64,000 bases of DNA from Panicum virgatum (Eukaryota; Streptophyta; Magnoliopsida; Poales; Poaceae): NCBI RefSeq assembly GCF_016808335.1, contig NC_053139.1:33873954-33937953 (forward strand), written 5' to 3'. The position numbers and the translations under genes are program-made. Within the stretch, counting starts at the first letter, position 1; every line of letters starts with the position of its first letter. Below the pieces are notes generated by a model. It made no database searches. It was not told the origin of the DNA and saw nothing but the letters and a program-made list of their open reading frames with translations. Below, one piece after another: positions 21,894 through 32,861 of the stretch.

Positions 21894-22100
21894 TATTGAT
21901 GCTCCTTAGCGCCCCCGATTTGTATACCGCAAGCGCACGGTTCGTGTAGCTTTTCCCTTAGAGTATTCCCCCAATGTTTATCAATCCACGGAACCAAAGA
22001 TACAAGAAACAATCTACTACCATAGAGATTCCTTTGTGTTGAGATGGTGAAAAACGAATCTAATCTACTAAAAACGAGTAAGTCTTAAGGAGCGCCAACA
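21894..22100 (-). repeat. Shortened LTR (207 bp) of the nested element
   Basis: It matches the first about 180 bases and the last about 20 bases of the 1419-bp LTR at 29827-31245, but lacks about 1.2 kb between them. The outer base pair differs (TATTGA versus TGTTGA), yet the TSD fixes the edge. Confidence 0.85.
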
Positions 22101-23956
22101 TTCCCCCATGCTTAAACCTTGCTCGTCCTCGAGTAAGTCTTTGATAAAAATCAGCGTTGCCTTTCAGTGTCCAATCCCTGCACTTGATCATACACGAGAA
22201 AACACAATGCTCCCAAAAATATTTTGCAGTTAATAGTTCAAGTTGTAACCAGCTTTTTCAATGTGGAAGGTAGATACAAGTTAAATGCTTCCCCACAATT
22301 ATTAAGCACGTGCTCTCAAAATTAAACAAGTCTCAGAATTAAGAAAGTAAGTTCATAAGTAATGCTAAACCAAGATCAATAATTTAAACCTCATTGCCAT
22401 TTGCTCATGGAAACTCTCAGCTCATCTTGTTTCTCAAACTTGCTAGAACTTTCTCCTTTCTTTCTCTCATATGTATGTGTGAGGCTTTATCTGGAGCTCT
22501 GGAAAGGTTAGTCATAACAAAAGATATTATAATCAAGATATTATCAAAACAAGAAATACTTCTTATGGATTTATCGAGACTCGTCAAAAAGACCATTGGA
22601 AAATAATTTCTTTATGAAGAGGGAGAGAATGGAACACACACTTTAGATGGTGGACATGTGCAAATGGCAACGGTTGATCCCAAGACACAACTGAAGTCCT
22701 TGTTATCGGATTGCACATGGTTGGTATAATTGAGTATAGAATAATCTTCAAAGTACCTGGAGTTTAATGAAGCTAAAGGAACCGAGGAGCTTTTCATCAT
22801 CATTCTTTTTTTCTTTTCTCTCTCCTTTTTTTTCTTTCTTTCTTTATGCTCCTCAGAACCGTTGGCAACACAATGCACTTACTCCACCTCCCCCCATGCT
22901 TGAACGTTTGCTTGTCCTCAAGCAATGAAGTGATGATAACTTGATGGAGTGAGTGCACAAAACCTTTATCAATTCTCTGGACTTAACTTTGGAATTTAAG
23001 GGAGCATCTCCTCGTGAAAGATTGAAGCCAATAGAGGAGGAAAAGGGGCAGGCCGGCCGGCCTAGGGGTGTTGGGCCGGCCGGCCTACTGTCTGTAGGCC
23101 TCCAATTCTTTGGATTTTTCTTCTGTGAACTCTTTGATGCTTCCCAAGCTTATGTTTTACTAAATTTTTCTCTTGATTCCACTTTTTTGTCGTCGAAATA
23201 AAAATATATACTCAATATATAGGTTGTGGTCAAGGAGGTGTTTCGCAAAAAGATGTTTTTGGTTAAGGGTGGATATCCTGCGAGGTTTGCGATGTTCCCG
23301 GTATAGAAACTCACAATGCATGGATAGAATGGCTAGCAAAATAGAGGTACGCAAAAATACGGAATGGTCAGCTTCTTAGTCTCGTACCAAAGAAGATAAA
23401 TCCTGAATTAATTCATCTGAAAATAATTCTTGCTCTATGGTTTGTTATGATATATCATTTAGGCTTGTAGAAGGGTAGAGCAATTGCAAAAGGTATTATT
23501 GACAAGGTTAGCTCAAAATTAAATCCAAATTAAATTTTCCTTGACAAGCTTAAGTAAGAGAGCAAGAATAAAAGATATGGGTCTTAATTTATCATAACCT
23601 CCACAATTGAATTAGCTGGCATTTAATTAATTTTCAGATCATGTTAGAGAGAGCATTAGTTTAATCATGCATAAACCAATCACAAGAAAGTAGACAAGGC
23701 AGCAACGATCATCATATTTTATCATGGCACAAACTTTCTATCATCATTACTAACTATAACATTAAAGCGTGGGTGATGCATTTATTTATCATGGTGGTGA
23801 AAACAAAAGAAAGTAAATTGCACACAAGCTGAAAAATAAATAAAACAGAAAATTGCTACGCACACACAAGCTTGCACACATGCTGAAAATAAATGAAAAG
23901 AAATAGAAAAATCCAAACCACACGTGCGAGCATTTTATTCATGGTCTTGTCGTCGA
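22101..23956 (-). other. 3' untranslated region of the nested element
   Basis: No gene supported. It holds the polypurine tract next to the LTR, several purine-rich CCCCCATGCTT-type strings (22103 and 22891) and a GGCCGGCCGGCCT patch (23047-23095) like that in the LTR. TTTCTTTC-rich stretches lie at 22805-22850. Confidence 0.5.
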
Positions 23957-25606
23957 TCACTCTTCTTGATTGCCTCTTGTGTTGTATCCTTGATCATAAT
24001 ATTGTTGAAATGCTCCTCCATCAAATTGTTCCGGTGGCGCCAGGCCTAGAGGTCCCATTTGATATGCAATTCCTGCGGTTCCATCTTCTAGTTGGTTTGT
24101 GTGCCTCCGGATGACGTCTATGTCTTCCATGTTTCTTCTTGCATAGGCACCCATTCCTTGTTCCGGTTGAGGGAGATCAAAAAATTGTGCTCCAAATGAC
24201 GGGTCGGGCATCTCTCCTTGGTATGATGGGGGTGGGTAGCCGTAGTTGCTAAATGGTGGGGGCGCCGCCGCAGCATGCCCCCATGCTTGATCTTGGTTCC
24301 CTTCCCATTGACTCGTTCATCCCTGCGGGTATCCTTGTCCACTTGATGCACCTCGAAATTCATTCCTCCAATAAGCGAAACTTGGCGGTGGAAGGTCTAC
24401 TTCCAAGTCTTCTTGTTGTGCCGATGCCAATGTTCCTTCAATTAACCTTCCTCTTTTTAATTTATTCACCTTTTTTCCAATATTTTCAACTCGCCAATCA
24501 GTCCTCCCTCTTGCGAATAATTTCAGCCTTTGATAGTGGAGGGAAATATACATCTCAGAAATAGTGAATCCCTTCTTTTCATCCCCTCTGATATAATGGC
24601 CTTACCTCAAATGTTCAATCCCAATATCTCTTCCTGGGACATAATATTTTTGGATCACTCGTAACCCCGGATTCACGGCTCGGGCTATCATTGTGAGATA
24701 ACACCCCGAACCAAATTCTCCCGTATCGGATGATGCTTCACAAATCCACGTTTCAACCATGATGTAGGTGGGATCAATCACTTGCTTCTTCACAAATGCA
24801 GCATACATCCAATTTAATTCTTTGTCGGTGACCTTCGATTCTCTCATCCTCCCAAGAATTCTTTTGCTCAACCAAGAGTGGAATATTTGGAGGGTCACAT
24901 TACTTATATTCTTCCTTTGGCGGTTGGCATCTTTTGCTATCTTTATCCAAAATTCATCAAGCTCTCCATCTTCAACTTGCACCATTTCATATGCATTACT
25001 TTTAAATCCGAGCAAACTCCCTATTTCTCCATAGGTGATGATTTTTTCTTCATCCTTGAGCCGAAATTTCAGACATGGAACTTCTTCATCATCCACCACT
25101 TCCGTTGTTTTCTCCAATGTCATGAACATCTCCAAAGCCACTTCTTCTTGCATGTCTACCGTGACACCGTCGGAAAATAACTTCCAACCGATGTTCTCCA
25201 AGAGTTGGTAGATGTCATGATGAAATCCCAACTTCTCCAATACTTCATCATCAAAATCATAGTTTGCTCGCAGCCTTCCCTTCATGAACTTGAGCCTTTC
25301 TTCTTCTTCCTTCGGCAAGATAATAAACCCATATTCTGAATTCTTGGGCGTGTATGGTGGTGGTGCGGATGACCTTGTCGAACGTCGTGGAGGAGGTGGC
25401 ATCCCTTCGGTGAATCTCATGGAGGAGCTTCTCGGGTCTCTCATCCCACCAAGGAGCAACATGTCACTCCTCGGTGCGGGGTTGTCTTCCTCCATGCTCC
25501 GCGGAGACTCGGAGACCGAGTGCCTCCGCGAAGAACTTGCCGATGCGTCGGATGTAGCTGAACGCGTCCTTCTCCTCCCGGTGACGAACCTCATGATGCC
25601 ACTCAT
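23957..25606 (-). pseudogene. Second ORF of the nested element, two in-frame stops
   Basis: The minus-strand ATG at 25606 opens MSGIMRFVTGRRRTRS, then a Ser/Arg/Pro-rich head of about 95 residues. A globular part (GFIILPKEEEERLKFMKGRL, LKFRLKDEEKIITYGEIGSL, WICEASSDTGEFGSGCYL) follows and resembles the plant ATHILA ORF-1 / putative transposon protein type. A TAA interrupts at 24602-24604. The same frame continues through SEMYISLHYQRLKL, meets a TGA near 24315 and ends at 23957 after a Pro/Gly/Tyr/Gln-rich tail (LGLAPPEQFDGGAFQQYYDQ). Without the stops it would be about 550 residues. Family assignment is from memory and moderate. Confidence 0.65.
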
Positions 25607-27038
25607 GGTGACTCCTTGCTACACACACTCAAAAACAAACACACCAGAGGTTTCTTGCCAGCGGGAGAACAATATATCGAAGAGAGGAGCAAACTAGGAT
25701 TTGTGGCGAATTTTCGGAGATTTTTGGAGTAGATTTTGGTGGACAAATTTTTCAGGGCTCTAACTGATGTTTCTGGGTGAAGAACTTGAAGAACATAAGC
25801 AATAAACTGAGTGAGGAGCGTACCTGTCAAAGGGGAGCACAAGAGCACTTAAAAAGGGGCCAGGCCGGCTGGCCTAGGGCCTTGGGGCCGGCCGGCCTAG
25901 GGCATTTTTGGCTCTCCTCCACTTCAATTTTCTCTGGTGGCTTGCTGGTGCAATTATTTGCTTCTGTCCAGTACATCTTTCATGCTTTGCACCGTCCAAA
26001 TCCTGTGAACCACTCCTTCTTTGCCTTTGATGTCTACTTGCAATATTATTTCTTCCCTTTGTGTCATTCACCTTATTCCATGCTTAATCATTCATCACAT
26101 GGTGCCATCTTTGCTGAAAATCACATGTCCTTCCCATGCATGGCTGCTCCTTCCTTTGGATTATTTGCATGTGGTGATAGGTAGAGAGCACAATTCCTTC
26201 CCGTGAACTCACTTTGATCAATGGATGTTAATCAAGCACATAAACCCTTTCCAAATCATTCTTAGATGTTTAATCCTCCTCTAACTTCGAAATTTCAGAA
26301 TTGACTCAAAGCATGCAATGAGTTTAAATGAATAATCAGAGGGGAATTGAAACATCTTTACATTTGTAAGTCGAAAAATATTTCCCGACTACATTAATTT
26401 TGGTTGCACCGGAACCGTTCACTTTCATGAATTGATAGCGAACAATCTCGAATTCAACCATGGGTCTTGGGTTTAGGTTCTAATTTTTTTGCGAAAATGA
26501 GAGAGAGATTTTTGAAAAAGAGAATAATTAAGGTTAGGAAAATTCTAGTCCTATGGTAATGAAACTGAAAATTCTCTCTATGTTTGTGCGAACCTACGCA
26601 TCAGGAATTTAAATAGTATAAACATAGCGCGGCTCTACTCGTGTGTTTTATCTCAACTTGGTCCGGCCGTCATGGACAGGACGGTCGCCAAAAATGGGTA
26701 TGGAATTTTGGATGTGGCTTTCTCAAGAAGAGGCAAATAAATCATAGGATGGCTCATGTCATTGGTTTAAAATAAGAAACAACATCAAAATGACCGAGCG
26801 AATAAAATCCAAATCGAATTGTTCGACCGAACGACCAATTGTTCAAAAGTATATCATGTTCTTGCGTAGCAAAATTCTTGACTAACTCACCAAAACCTCT
26901 CGCGGGTTGTCCTCCCGGCAGCTTATTCTTGACTCGACGAACGGGTTGAACTCCCGGCAGCTTTATTCTTGACTCGACGAAAGTGTTGCCTCCCGCAAAG
27001 CGCTTCGTTTATAGTCTATAGCTAGACTTTCTTCTTCT
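25607..27038 (-). other. Non-coding region where pol would be expected
   Basis: No RT or integrase motif in any frame. It holds a GGCCGGCC patch (25856-25912), a purine-rich stretch (26495-26535), and a tandem duplication of about 40 bp (about 26903-26981) with the phrase CCGGCAGCTT(T)ATTCTTGACT. Confidence 0.6.
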
Positions 27039-27376
27039 TCACTTCGGACTAACGCTCGGTGATGGCGCTGCAGTCTTGGGTACCCACTTCCGCACAATCC
27101 GTGGTGCGGGTTTGTCTTCTAGGTTAGTCGTCTTTTTGGTCTTCACAGGCGGGCTTTTAGCTTTCTTCTTGACGGGTGCAACGATCTTCTTTGTCGCGAT
27201 GGACGCGACGGCTTCTATCTCCTTCTTCGCTTCCTTCTTGTTCGGCTCCTCTTCTTTCTTTGGCTTCTCCTCTGTGACACAGCGGTGAGGCGGAACATAT
27301 TTGACATTGATCAAGGTGCATACCTCGAGACGTGGACGAAACTTGAATTCGCTTGTGGTGCCATTGATGTCGAACT
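27039..27376 (-). pseudogene. Frame-shifted C-terminal tail of the gag-protease ORF
   Basis: Immediately after the stop at 27377 the next frame continues a sensible protein: KFDINGTTSEFKFRPRLEVC, then VKYVPPHRC, then a Lys/Glu-rich tail ending at 27039. A one-base indel near 27380 therefore truncates the main ORF. The tail is highly basic/acidic (KKEEEPNKKEAKKEIEAV). Confidence 0.65.
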
Positions 27377-29554
27377 TTATCTCCCCTTGCCAACGTCGAT
27401 GTTCGCCCTTGCGGTCTTGAGGAAAGGCCTCCCAAGTATGAGAGGCGCCTTGCTCCCTTCTCCCATATCGAGAATCACAAAGTCAATGGGGACTAAGTGT
27501 TCTCCAATCTTCACGGGCACGTCTTCGGTGATTCCCAAAGGAAAGCGAACGGAATTGTCCGCTAACTCTAGGAACATGGCAGTGGGCTCCGGCTCCGGTA
27601 AGCGTAGCTTCTCGAACACATTCTTTGGCATGACGCTCACACTTGCACCAAGATCACAAAGTGCTCTTTCGAACATAAGAGATCCAATGGAACACGGGAT
27701 GGTAGGACATCCGGGGTCCCTCTTCTTTTCAGGAGCTTCATTAGCGATTGCCGCGCTACATTCCTCGGTTAGCTTGACAGTGCTTGGTGGTATCTCGCAC
27801 TTGTTTCCCATGATGTCTTTGAAGTAGCGAGAATACGTCGGAACTTGTAGAGCGTCCAAGAGCGGAATATTGATGCTCAACCTGCGTACCATGTCAACAA
27901 ATTTGTTGAATTGCTCATCTTCATGTTTACCTTTGTGGTATCGTGGCCTTGGCGTTAGAATCTTGGTGTCTATATCATCTAGCTCAAACTCCGGCTCTTC
28001 GGTGACTATCTCTGGCATAGGAGTAGATGCCTTCTCCTTGATGATGATCTCCACTTCAACTCTTGGCTTAGGCTTCCTTGCTCCCGTCGCATGTTCGGGT
28101 TCTTCGGTCTCCTTTCCCGAGCGAGTTTGAATTGCCTTTGCCATCTCTGGACCTTGAGGTTGCCCCGGCAATTTTCCTTCGTTGCTAGATAAGCGTCCGG
28201 CGAGCTGGGCTACTTGAGTTTCTAGCATCTTCATCATGTTGAGTACTTGAAGGTTAGAGCTCCAGACCTTCGTCACCTTGCCATTAATGTTCTCCAAGAT
28301 CTTGTCCATAGCCTTGAACTTGGTGACGGTGTCCTTGTTGATCTTGCCTTGCTCCTCCATGAACTCCTTCAATTGTATACGAAGAGGCACCGAGTTTTGA
28401 ATGGAAGAGCTTGCATTAAATTGATGTCTACCTTGCCCGTAGCGGAAGTTGGGTTGCGGGATCCATTCTCCCTTCTTCATGTAGTTGAGCATCTTCGCTT
28501 CCTCCGGGCAATTCTTTTGGACATGGCCATACTCTCCACATTCTTCACAAGTAGACCTTGCTTCGGCCGCCTTTAAATCAATAGCTTGGGCTTCTCTCTT
28601 TTCCACTTCCATCTTCTCCAACCTTCTCATGAGCGAGTCGATCTTCCCTTCTAGCACTTCTTCACGTTCCACTTGCAATACACTCTTCGTGGCGCCCACG
28701 GCTTGGAGTGGTTGTAGGCGCCCCGATGATGCCCATGCGTCATTGTCTGCCACCTTCTTGAATAGCTTGAAAACTTGAGTAGGCGTGAGCTCAATGATAG
28801 AACCTCCGGCCGATGCGTCAATGATCCCCCTTGATGCAGTAGTGAGGCCTTGATAGAACTTCTGGACTACATCTTCCCTTGAGAACTTGTGATGTGGTAC
28901 GGCGTGGATGTAGTCATTGAAGCGCTCATAGGCTTCCGTAATAGTCTCCATCGGGGCTTGCGCGAATGTAGCAATCTTGTTGCGCAAAATTTGGGTCTTG
29001 CCCGGCGAGTAGAACTCCATCATGAACTCCTTCATCAAGGACTCCCAATTTTGCACCGTGTGTGCCGGTAGAGAATGAAACCATTGCAGTGCTCTCCCAA
29101 GTAGAGAGAACGGAAAGAGCCTCGCTCTCATTTGATCTTGAGTCGTCCCTTGCATGTTGAAGGTGCGGCATAGTTGGAGGAAAGATTGAAGATGTAGATT
29201 AGCGTCTTCTTTTCCAGAGAAGGGCGAGCTTCGCACCATCCTTATGATTGAAGTCTTGATCTCGAACGGAACTCCAATGTTGTCGAGATTTTGGATCGGC
29301 AAGTCCCGAATGTCCGGAGTGCATAGCTCTCTGATCGTACGCTCCTGCTCCGGTAGCGCCATCCCTCGGTGAAGTGGCGCCTCCTTTGGACTTGTTGGTG
29401 GAGTTGCTTGAGGTGAAGACGATGAACCATCGGCTTCGACTTTTGGATCTACTAGTTCCGGCTTCCTTGATCGTGCTTCTCGTCTCCTTTGCCTGTAAAT
29501 TTTTTCTGGATCATCCACAAAATTTTTGGGTTTGTTGGAGAGCCTCCCGTCCAT
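27377..29554 (-). CDS. Gag-protease polyprotein of the nested Gypsy element
   Basis: This is a 725-residue open frame. An RQRRREARSRKPELVDPKVE head is followed by the retrotransposon gag domain at about residues 110-265 (SPFSGKEDANLHLQSFLQLC, GRALQWFHSLPAHTVQNWES, PGKTQILRNKIATFAQ). A CCHC zinc knuckle, CEECGEYGHVQKNC, sits near residue 340. A long linker leads to a retropepsin-like active site, ALCDLGASVSVMPKNVF, near residue 640, and a LILGRPFLKTARANIDV flap/C-terminal motif. In this family the protein forms the capsid and matures itself. It ends early through a frameshift, but gag and the protease active site are intact. RT is absent downstream. Confidence 0.85.
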   Translation of the reverse strand: MDGRLSNKPKNFVDDPEKIYRQRRREARSRKPELVDPKVEADGSSSSPQATPPTSPKEAPLHRGMALPEQERTIRELCTPDIRDLPIQNLDNIGVPFEIKTSIIRMVRSSPFSGKEDANLHLQSFLQLCRTFNMQGTTQDQMRARLFPFSLLGRALQWFHSLPAHTVQNWESLMKEFMMEFYSPGKTQILRNKIATFAQAPMETITEAYERFNDYIHAVPHHKFSREDVVQKFYQGLTTASRGIIDASAGGSIIELTPTQVFKLFKKVADNDAWASSGRLQPLQAVGATKSVLQVEREEVLEGKIDSLMRRLEKMEVEKREAQAIDLKAAEARSTCEECGEYGHVQKNCPEEAKMLNYMKKGEWIPQPNFRYGQGRHQFNASSSIQNSVPLRIQLKEFMEEQGKINKDTVTKFKAMDKILENINGKVTKVWSSNLQVLNMMKMLETQVAQLAGRLSSNEGKLPGQPQGPEMAKAIQTRSGKETEEPEHATGARKPKPRVEVEIIIKEKASTPMPEIVTEEPEFELDDIDTKILTPRPRYHKGKHEDEQFNKFVDMVRRLSINIPLLDALQVPTYSRYFKDIMGNKCEIPPSTVKLTEECSAAIANEAPEKKRDPGCPTIPCSIGSLMFERALCDLGASVSVMPKNVFEKLRLPEPEPTAMFLELADNSVRFPLGITEDVPVKIGEHLVPIDFVILDMGEGSKAPLILGRPFLKTARANIDVGKGR

Positions 29555-29801
29555 CTCCTATTAGGGGTTAGTGAAAAAGAAAAATATATACCAGATCTAA
29601 AAGATGAATATACAAGGTCTAAAATATAAAAGAAAAATAAAGCAAAATAAAGCAAACTCTAGATTAGATTGATTTTCATGGAATAGATCTGTTTTTTTTA
29701 GTTAGCTCAGAAAAATAAGAGATCTAAAAAGGTCAAAAAGAATAATCAAGAAAAAGAAATATTTACGAATGCAAGTAAGATTGAATCTTAAATCGATGGT
29801 T

Positions 29802-29818
29802 CCCCGGCAACGGCGCCA
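29802..29818 (-). other. Primer-binding site for tRNA-Asp
   Basis: The minus strand reads TGGCGCCGTTGCCGGGG, complementary to the 3' end of plant tRNA-Asp(GUC) with CCA. It lies 8 nt from the LTR, as in the related element at 560-584. Confidence 0.9.
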
Positions 29819-29826
29819 GAAAAGCT

Positions 29827-31245
29827 TGTTGACGCTTCTTAGCGCCCCTGATTTGTATACCGCAAGCGCACGGTTCGTGTAGCTTTTCACTTAGAGTATT
29901 CCCCCAAGGTTTATCAATCCACGGAACCAAAGATACAAGAAACAATCTACTAGCATAGAGATTCCTTTGTGTTGAGATGGTGAAAAACGAATCTAATCTA
30001 CTAAAAACGACAAACACCGAAGATAGCAAGAGAAAGTTAGAGATAACCAATCTAGATCACCTAGATCATGCATATGTTGTAGTTCCAACTAGATGTAGTG
30101 AAGTAAGATAGATGTGAATCTCAATGAAAAGCATTTTTAAACTCAAAATCTCCAATCCGATCCCTCGATATCCCACCTACTCAGTGGCAACGCCCTGTCA
30201 CGACGCCCCCCTTTGGACGAAAGTACCCTGAAGCAAGTCGAACCCCCTTTGGTAGTTCTGCCATGAACCTCTAGCCACCATGACTACAAGATCATGCTAA
30301 GCGATCTATCTCGATAATAGATCTAGGATGAAGCAAACCCAAAGAAAAGAATGAAATCAAAAGAGAGAACATGGTCGCTAAACATTCAGAATCACAAATA
30401 ACTTCACACTGAATTATTGTACATCACAAGATCACAACCGGGGCCCTACCTTGATCTTGATGATCCTAGCTCCAGAACTCCGACGTGGTCTTCCTTGCAA
30501 GGTTCCCACGTCGGCTAGGGAAGCCCCTAGGCAACTAGCATGGCCCTCGGCTCTCCGAGAGGTGTCCCTCTATCTTCTCTGCTCCTTGGTGTCGTCTCCC
30601 GAATTGATCTCTAAGTGAACCTTGCGGAGGGGACTTTAAATAGCCTCAGGAAACCCTAGGTCAAAGGGGAGGCCGAACCGCCTCAAAAAAGGGCTGGGCC
30701 GGCCAGCCCAATGGACCCAGGCCGGCCGGCCTGGCCCATTTCTTCGCCGCCTCGTGTCCTCCTTTCTCCCCAAGTCTCCTGGAGTCTTCTAGAGTTTATG
30801 CCTTTCACGATTGCACCCCATTAGACATCGTTATCTTCGAGATTTCTTCGAGGAAAAGGATAGGATGGAAAATCTTTCCTTAAATCTCTCTTTGCTTTGC
30901 TTAGCCCCGAAGTATCTTGATTTTATCTTGTGGGCTTTGTCCTTTGGGCTTCATTGGAGGGTGGATGTGCACAAACAGGCCTTTAATCATCATGGCCTTC
31001 GGTCCTTTGTTCGGGATTTGGCCTTCGTCTTTCTTCATGTCATCGCGTGATCGTGGGCCTCGTCATTTCATGCTCCAAAATTGGTCAAAAACCTGCAAAA
31101 ACGAAATACCTCCAAAATATATGTGCAAACACGAAAACGACCAATAATTGGGCCGAGGTTAGGATGGTTAGTGATTTTGATATTAAATTCATGCCATTAT
31201 CAAAGTTAAACAGGGGATAAAATGGATACTTAAGGAGCGCCAACA
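29827..31245 (-). repeat. Full-length 1419-bp LTR of the nested element
   Basis: It is bounded by TGTTGACGCT (29827) and AGCGCCAACA (31245). It includes a GGCCGGCCAGCC/GGCCGGCCGGCC patch (about 30708-30732) and a CTTTAAATAG box (30633-30642, AT-rich core) on the plus strand. A stretch of C/T-rich sequence lies between. Confidence 0.88.
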
Positions 31246-31555
31246 TGAAGCAACAAATCCACAGGGCAGAAAAAGCAACCCAAGAACTGGAGGAACAACA
31301 GACAAGAGCCGCACGCGCCGAATATTCCCTAGCTACTCTCCAAGCCCAAATGCAAGAATACGAGGCTCGCAAAGGAATAGGCGGGTGGATAGAGGAAGAA
31401 CACGAAGAAACCCATTGGGATATAGGCACTCAGACTGAAGAGGAAGAACCCGAAGAAACACATTGGGATAAGGGTACTCAGACTGAAGAGGATGTGATGG
31501 ATCAGTGCCTTCCACTGAAGGAGCGCCCTATCAGGATCGAGGAAGAGTCCCCATG
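31246..31555 (+). pseudogene. Extra ORF copy 1, second part
   Basis: This continues the copy-1 frame after the nested element. It is Gln/Glu/Ala-rich (QIHRAEKATQELEEQQTRAA), probably a coiled coil. Two near-repeats EEEHEETHWDIGTQT and EEEEPEETHWDKGTQT follow, then PIRIEEESP and a stop at 31553-31555. The first five bases (31246-31250) are the second TSD copy. Confidence 0.7.
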
Positions 31556-31705
31556 ATAGGAGTAGCACTCCAAGCTAGAACCCTGTCCTAATAGCCATGT
31601 ATCCATGAAAACTGTACCCCTCCATGTTAAAATAATAAGTACCATCTGTTCCCTTTTGTATCCAAATACTCGTGCAACATTTGTTCACCCTATCTTTATT
31701 TTCAG

Positions 31706-32572
31706 ATGGCTGAGGAAGGTTGGACCCAGGGCAATTGCCAAGGTGCACCTGGTTTCCCCAGCCTCTTGATCAATGCCCTGGAAAGCCTTGGTGTTACGGA
31801 ATGCCCAAGGTACTACAGCAGAGAGTATGAGCACCATGGTACCCTCCGCTGCAAGGTGATCCTGGTCATCGCCAGAAGTGACCGCTACCCCGACATTCAG
31901 CCGTGGCGAGTGACCGCTACAGGGTTTAGGCACCAAGACACCTATCCCTTAGCCATCAGAAAGGCGCTCCGTTACCTGTGCCGGATTTTTGAAAGACACT
32001 TCGCTCCCACACCAATGAGGTTCTTTCCGCCGGCCATCAGAACCCCAGTTTGGGAAGCACGCATGAGAAATCTGGAAAGGCGCCGCCATGGAGAAGACCC
32101 CATGTACCAAGTGGCTACTTACCTAGCCTCCTTGGATCAGCTCTTTGACGAGCAAGCCAACATTCTGAGGGAGTAGACCCATCGAGCCGAGCAAGCAGAG
32201 CTCACGGTGAGACTGCAACAAATACGAGTAGCCCAAGCCGAGGCAAGAGCCGCAGCCGCAGCCGTAGTCAGCAGTGAAGCAGTTGCTCAGGAGAGCCTCA
32301 GGCAAGCCCGAGACCGGCGTATGCAAGAATGGACCAGAAGTGGAACCCCAGTCTCGGCAATTGGGGAAGACCATGTTCTACTCGGGACGCCCGTCATAGG
32401 ATGGGGACCACTCGTGATAACCCCACAAGCCCCACTCGAGAACCCTGAAAGGTCTACTGCCACCGATGAAGGAGAAGCTGCTACGCAACCCTTGGCAAAT
32501 GGAAACCTAGAGGACAGTGAGCAAGGACCACTCGCACACTCCGCACCGGAAGAAGGCTCGCCCCGCGAGTAG
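31706..32572 (+). pseudogene. Extra ORF upstream of gag, copy 2, one in-frame stop
   Basis: ATG 31706 opens MAEEGWTQGNCQGAPGFPSL. It continues YYSREYEHHGTLRCKVILVI, RYPDIQPWRVTATGFRHQDT and MRFFPPAIRTPVWEARMRNL. A TAG at 32174-32176 interrupts. The same frame continues with an Ala/Glu/Arg-rich coiled coil (about 32180-32340) and an acidic Pro-rich tail to the stop at 32570-32572. It is a diverged tandem duplicate of copy 1. It has no retroviral enzyme motif. It sits between the primer site and gag, so it is probably expressed from the same transcript. Function unknown. Confidence 0.75.
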
Positions 32573-32861
32573 AATTCCCGACGCCACCCTAGTGTTGAAC
32601 CCTTCCAGCCCTTTGGTTTAAGTTGTAACCTTAAGTGTGAATCTGTACCCGGACGTGTAGTACGCGTTTTAGTCTTGCCCCGTGTTGTACCCTCCCTTGC
32701 GGTAATAAAGTTGTGTGTGCTTGTTGTTTGCTATGTTTGTGTGCTTGTTAGTTGTGTGCTTATCGGCAGAAGGTAGATTCTGCCTTTTCAAAGATATGAA
32801 TTAAACAATTTAAACATCACTTAATCCCAATCTCATAAAAAAAACTCTACCCAATCTATAG
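32573..32861 (+). other. Spacer between extra ORF and gag
   Basis: T/G-rich non-coding leader (GTGTGTGCTTGTTGTTTGC near 32711); nothing else supported. Confidence 0.5.

Larger units (their letters stand above)
21894..31245 (-). mobile_element. Nested non-autonomous Gypsy retrotransposon, 9.35 kb
   Basis: On the minus strand the order is LTR (31245-29827), tRNA-Asp primer site (29818-29802), gag-protease (29554-27377 plus a shifted tail), about 1.2 kb non-coding, a second ORF (25606-23957), a purine tract (GCATGGGGGAA) and an LTR (22100-21894). TSD is TGAAG. No RT, RNase H or integrase was found in any frame, so it must be mobilised in trans. The primer site and gag type point to the Tat/Athila side of plant Gypsy elements; exact family is unknown. 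Confidence 0.88.
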
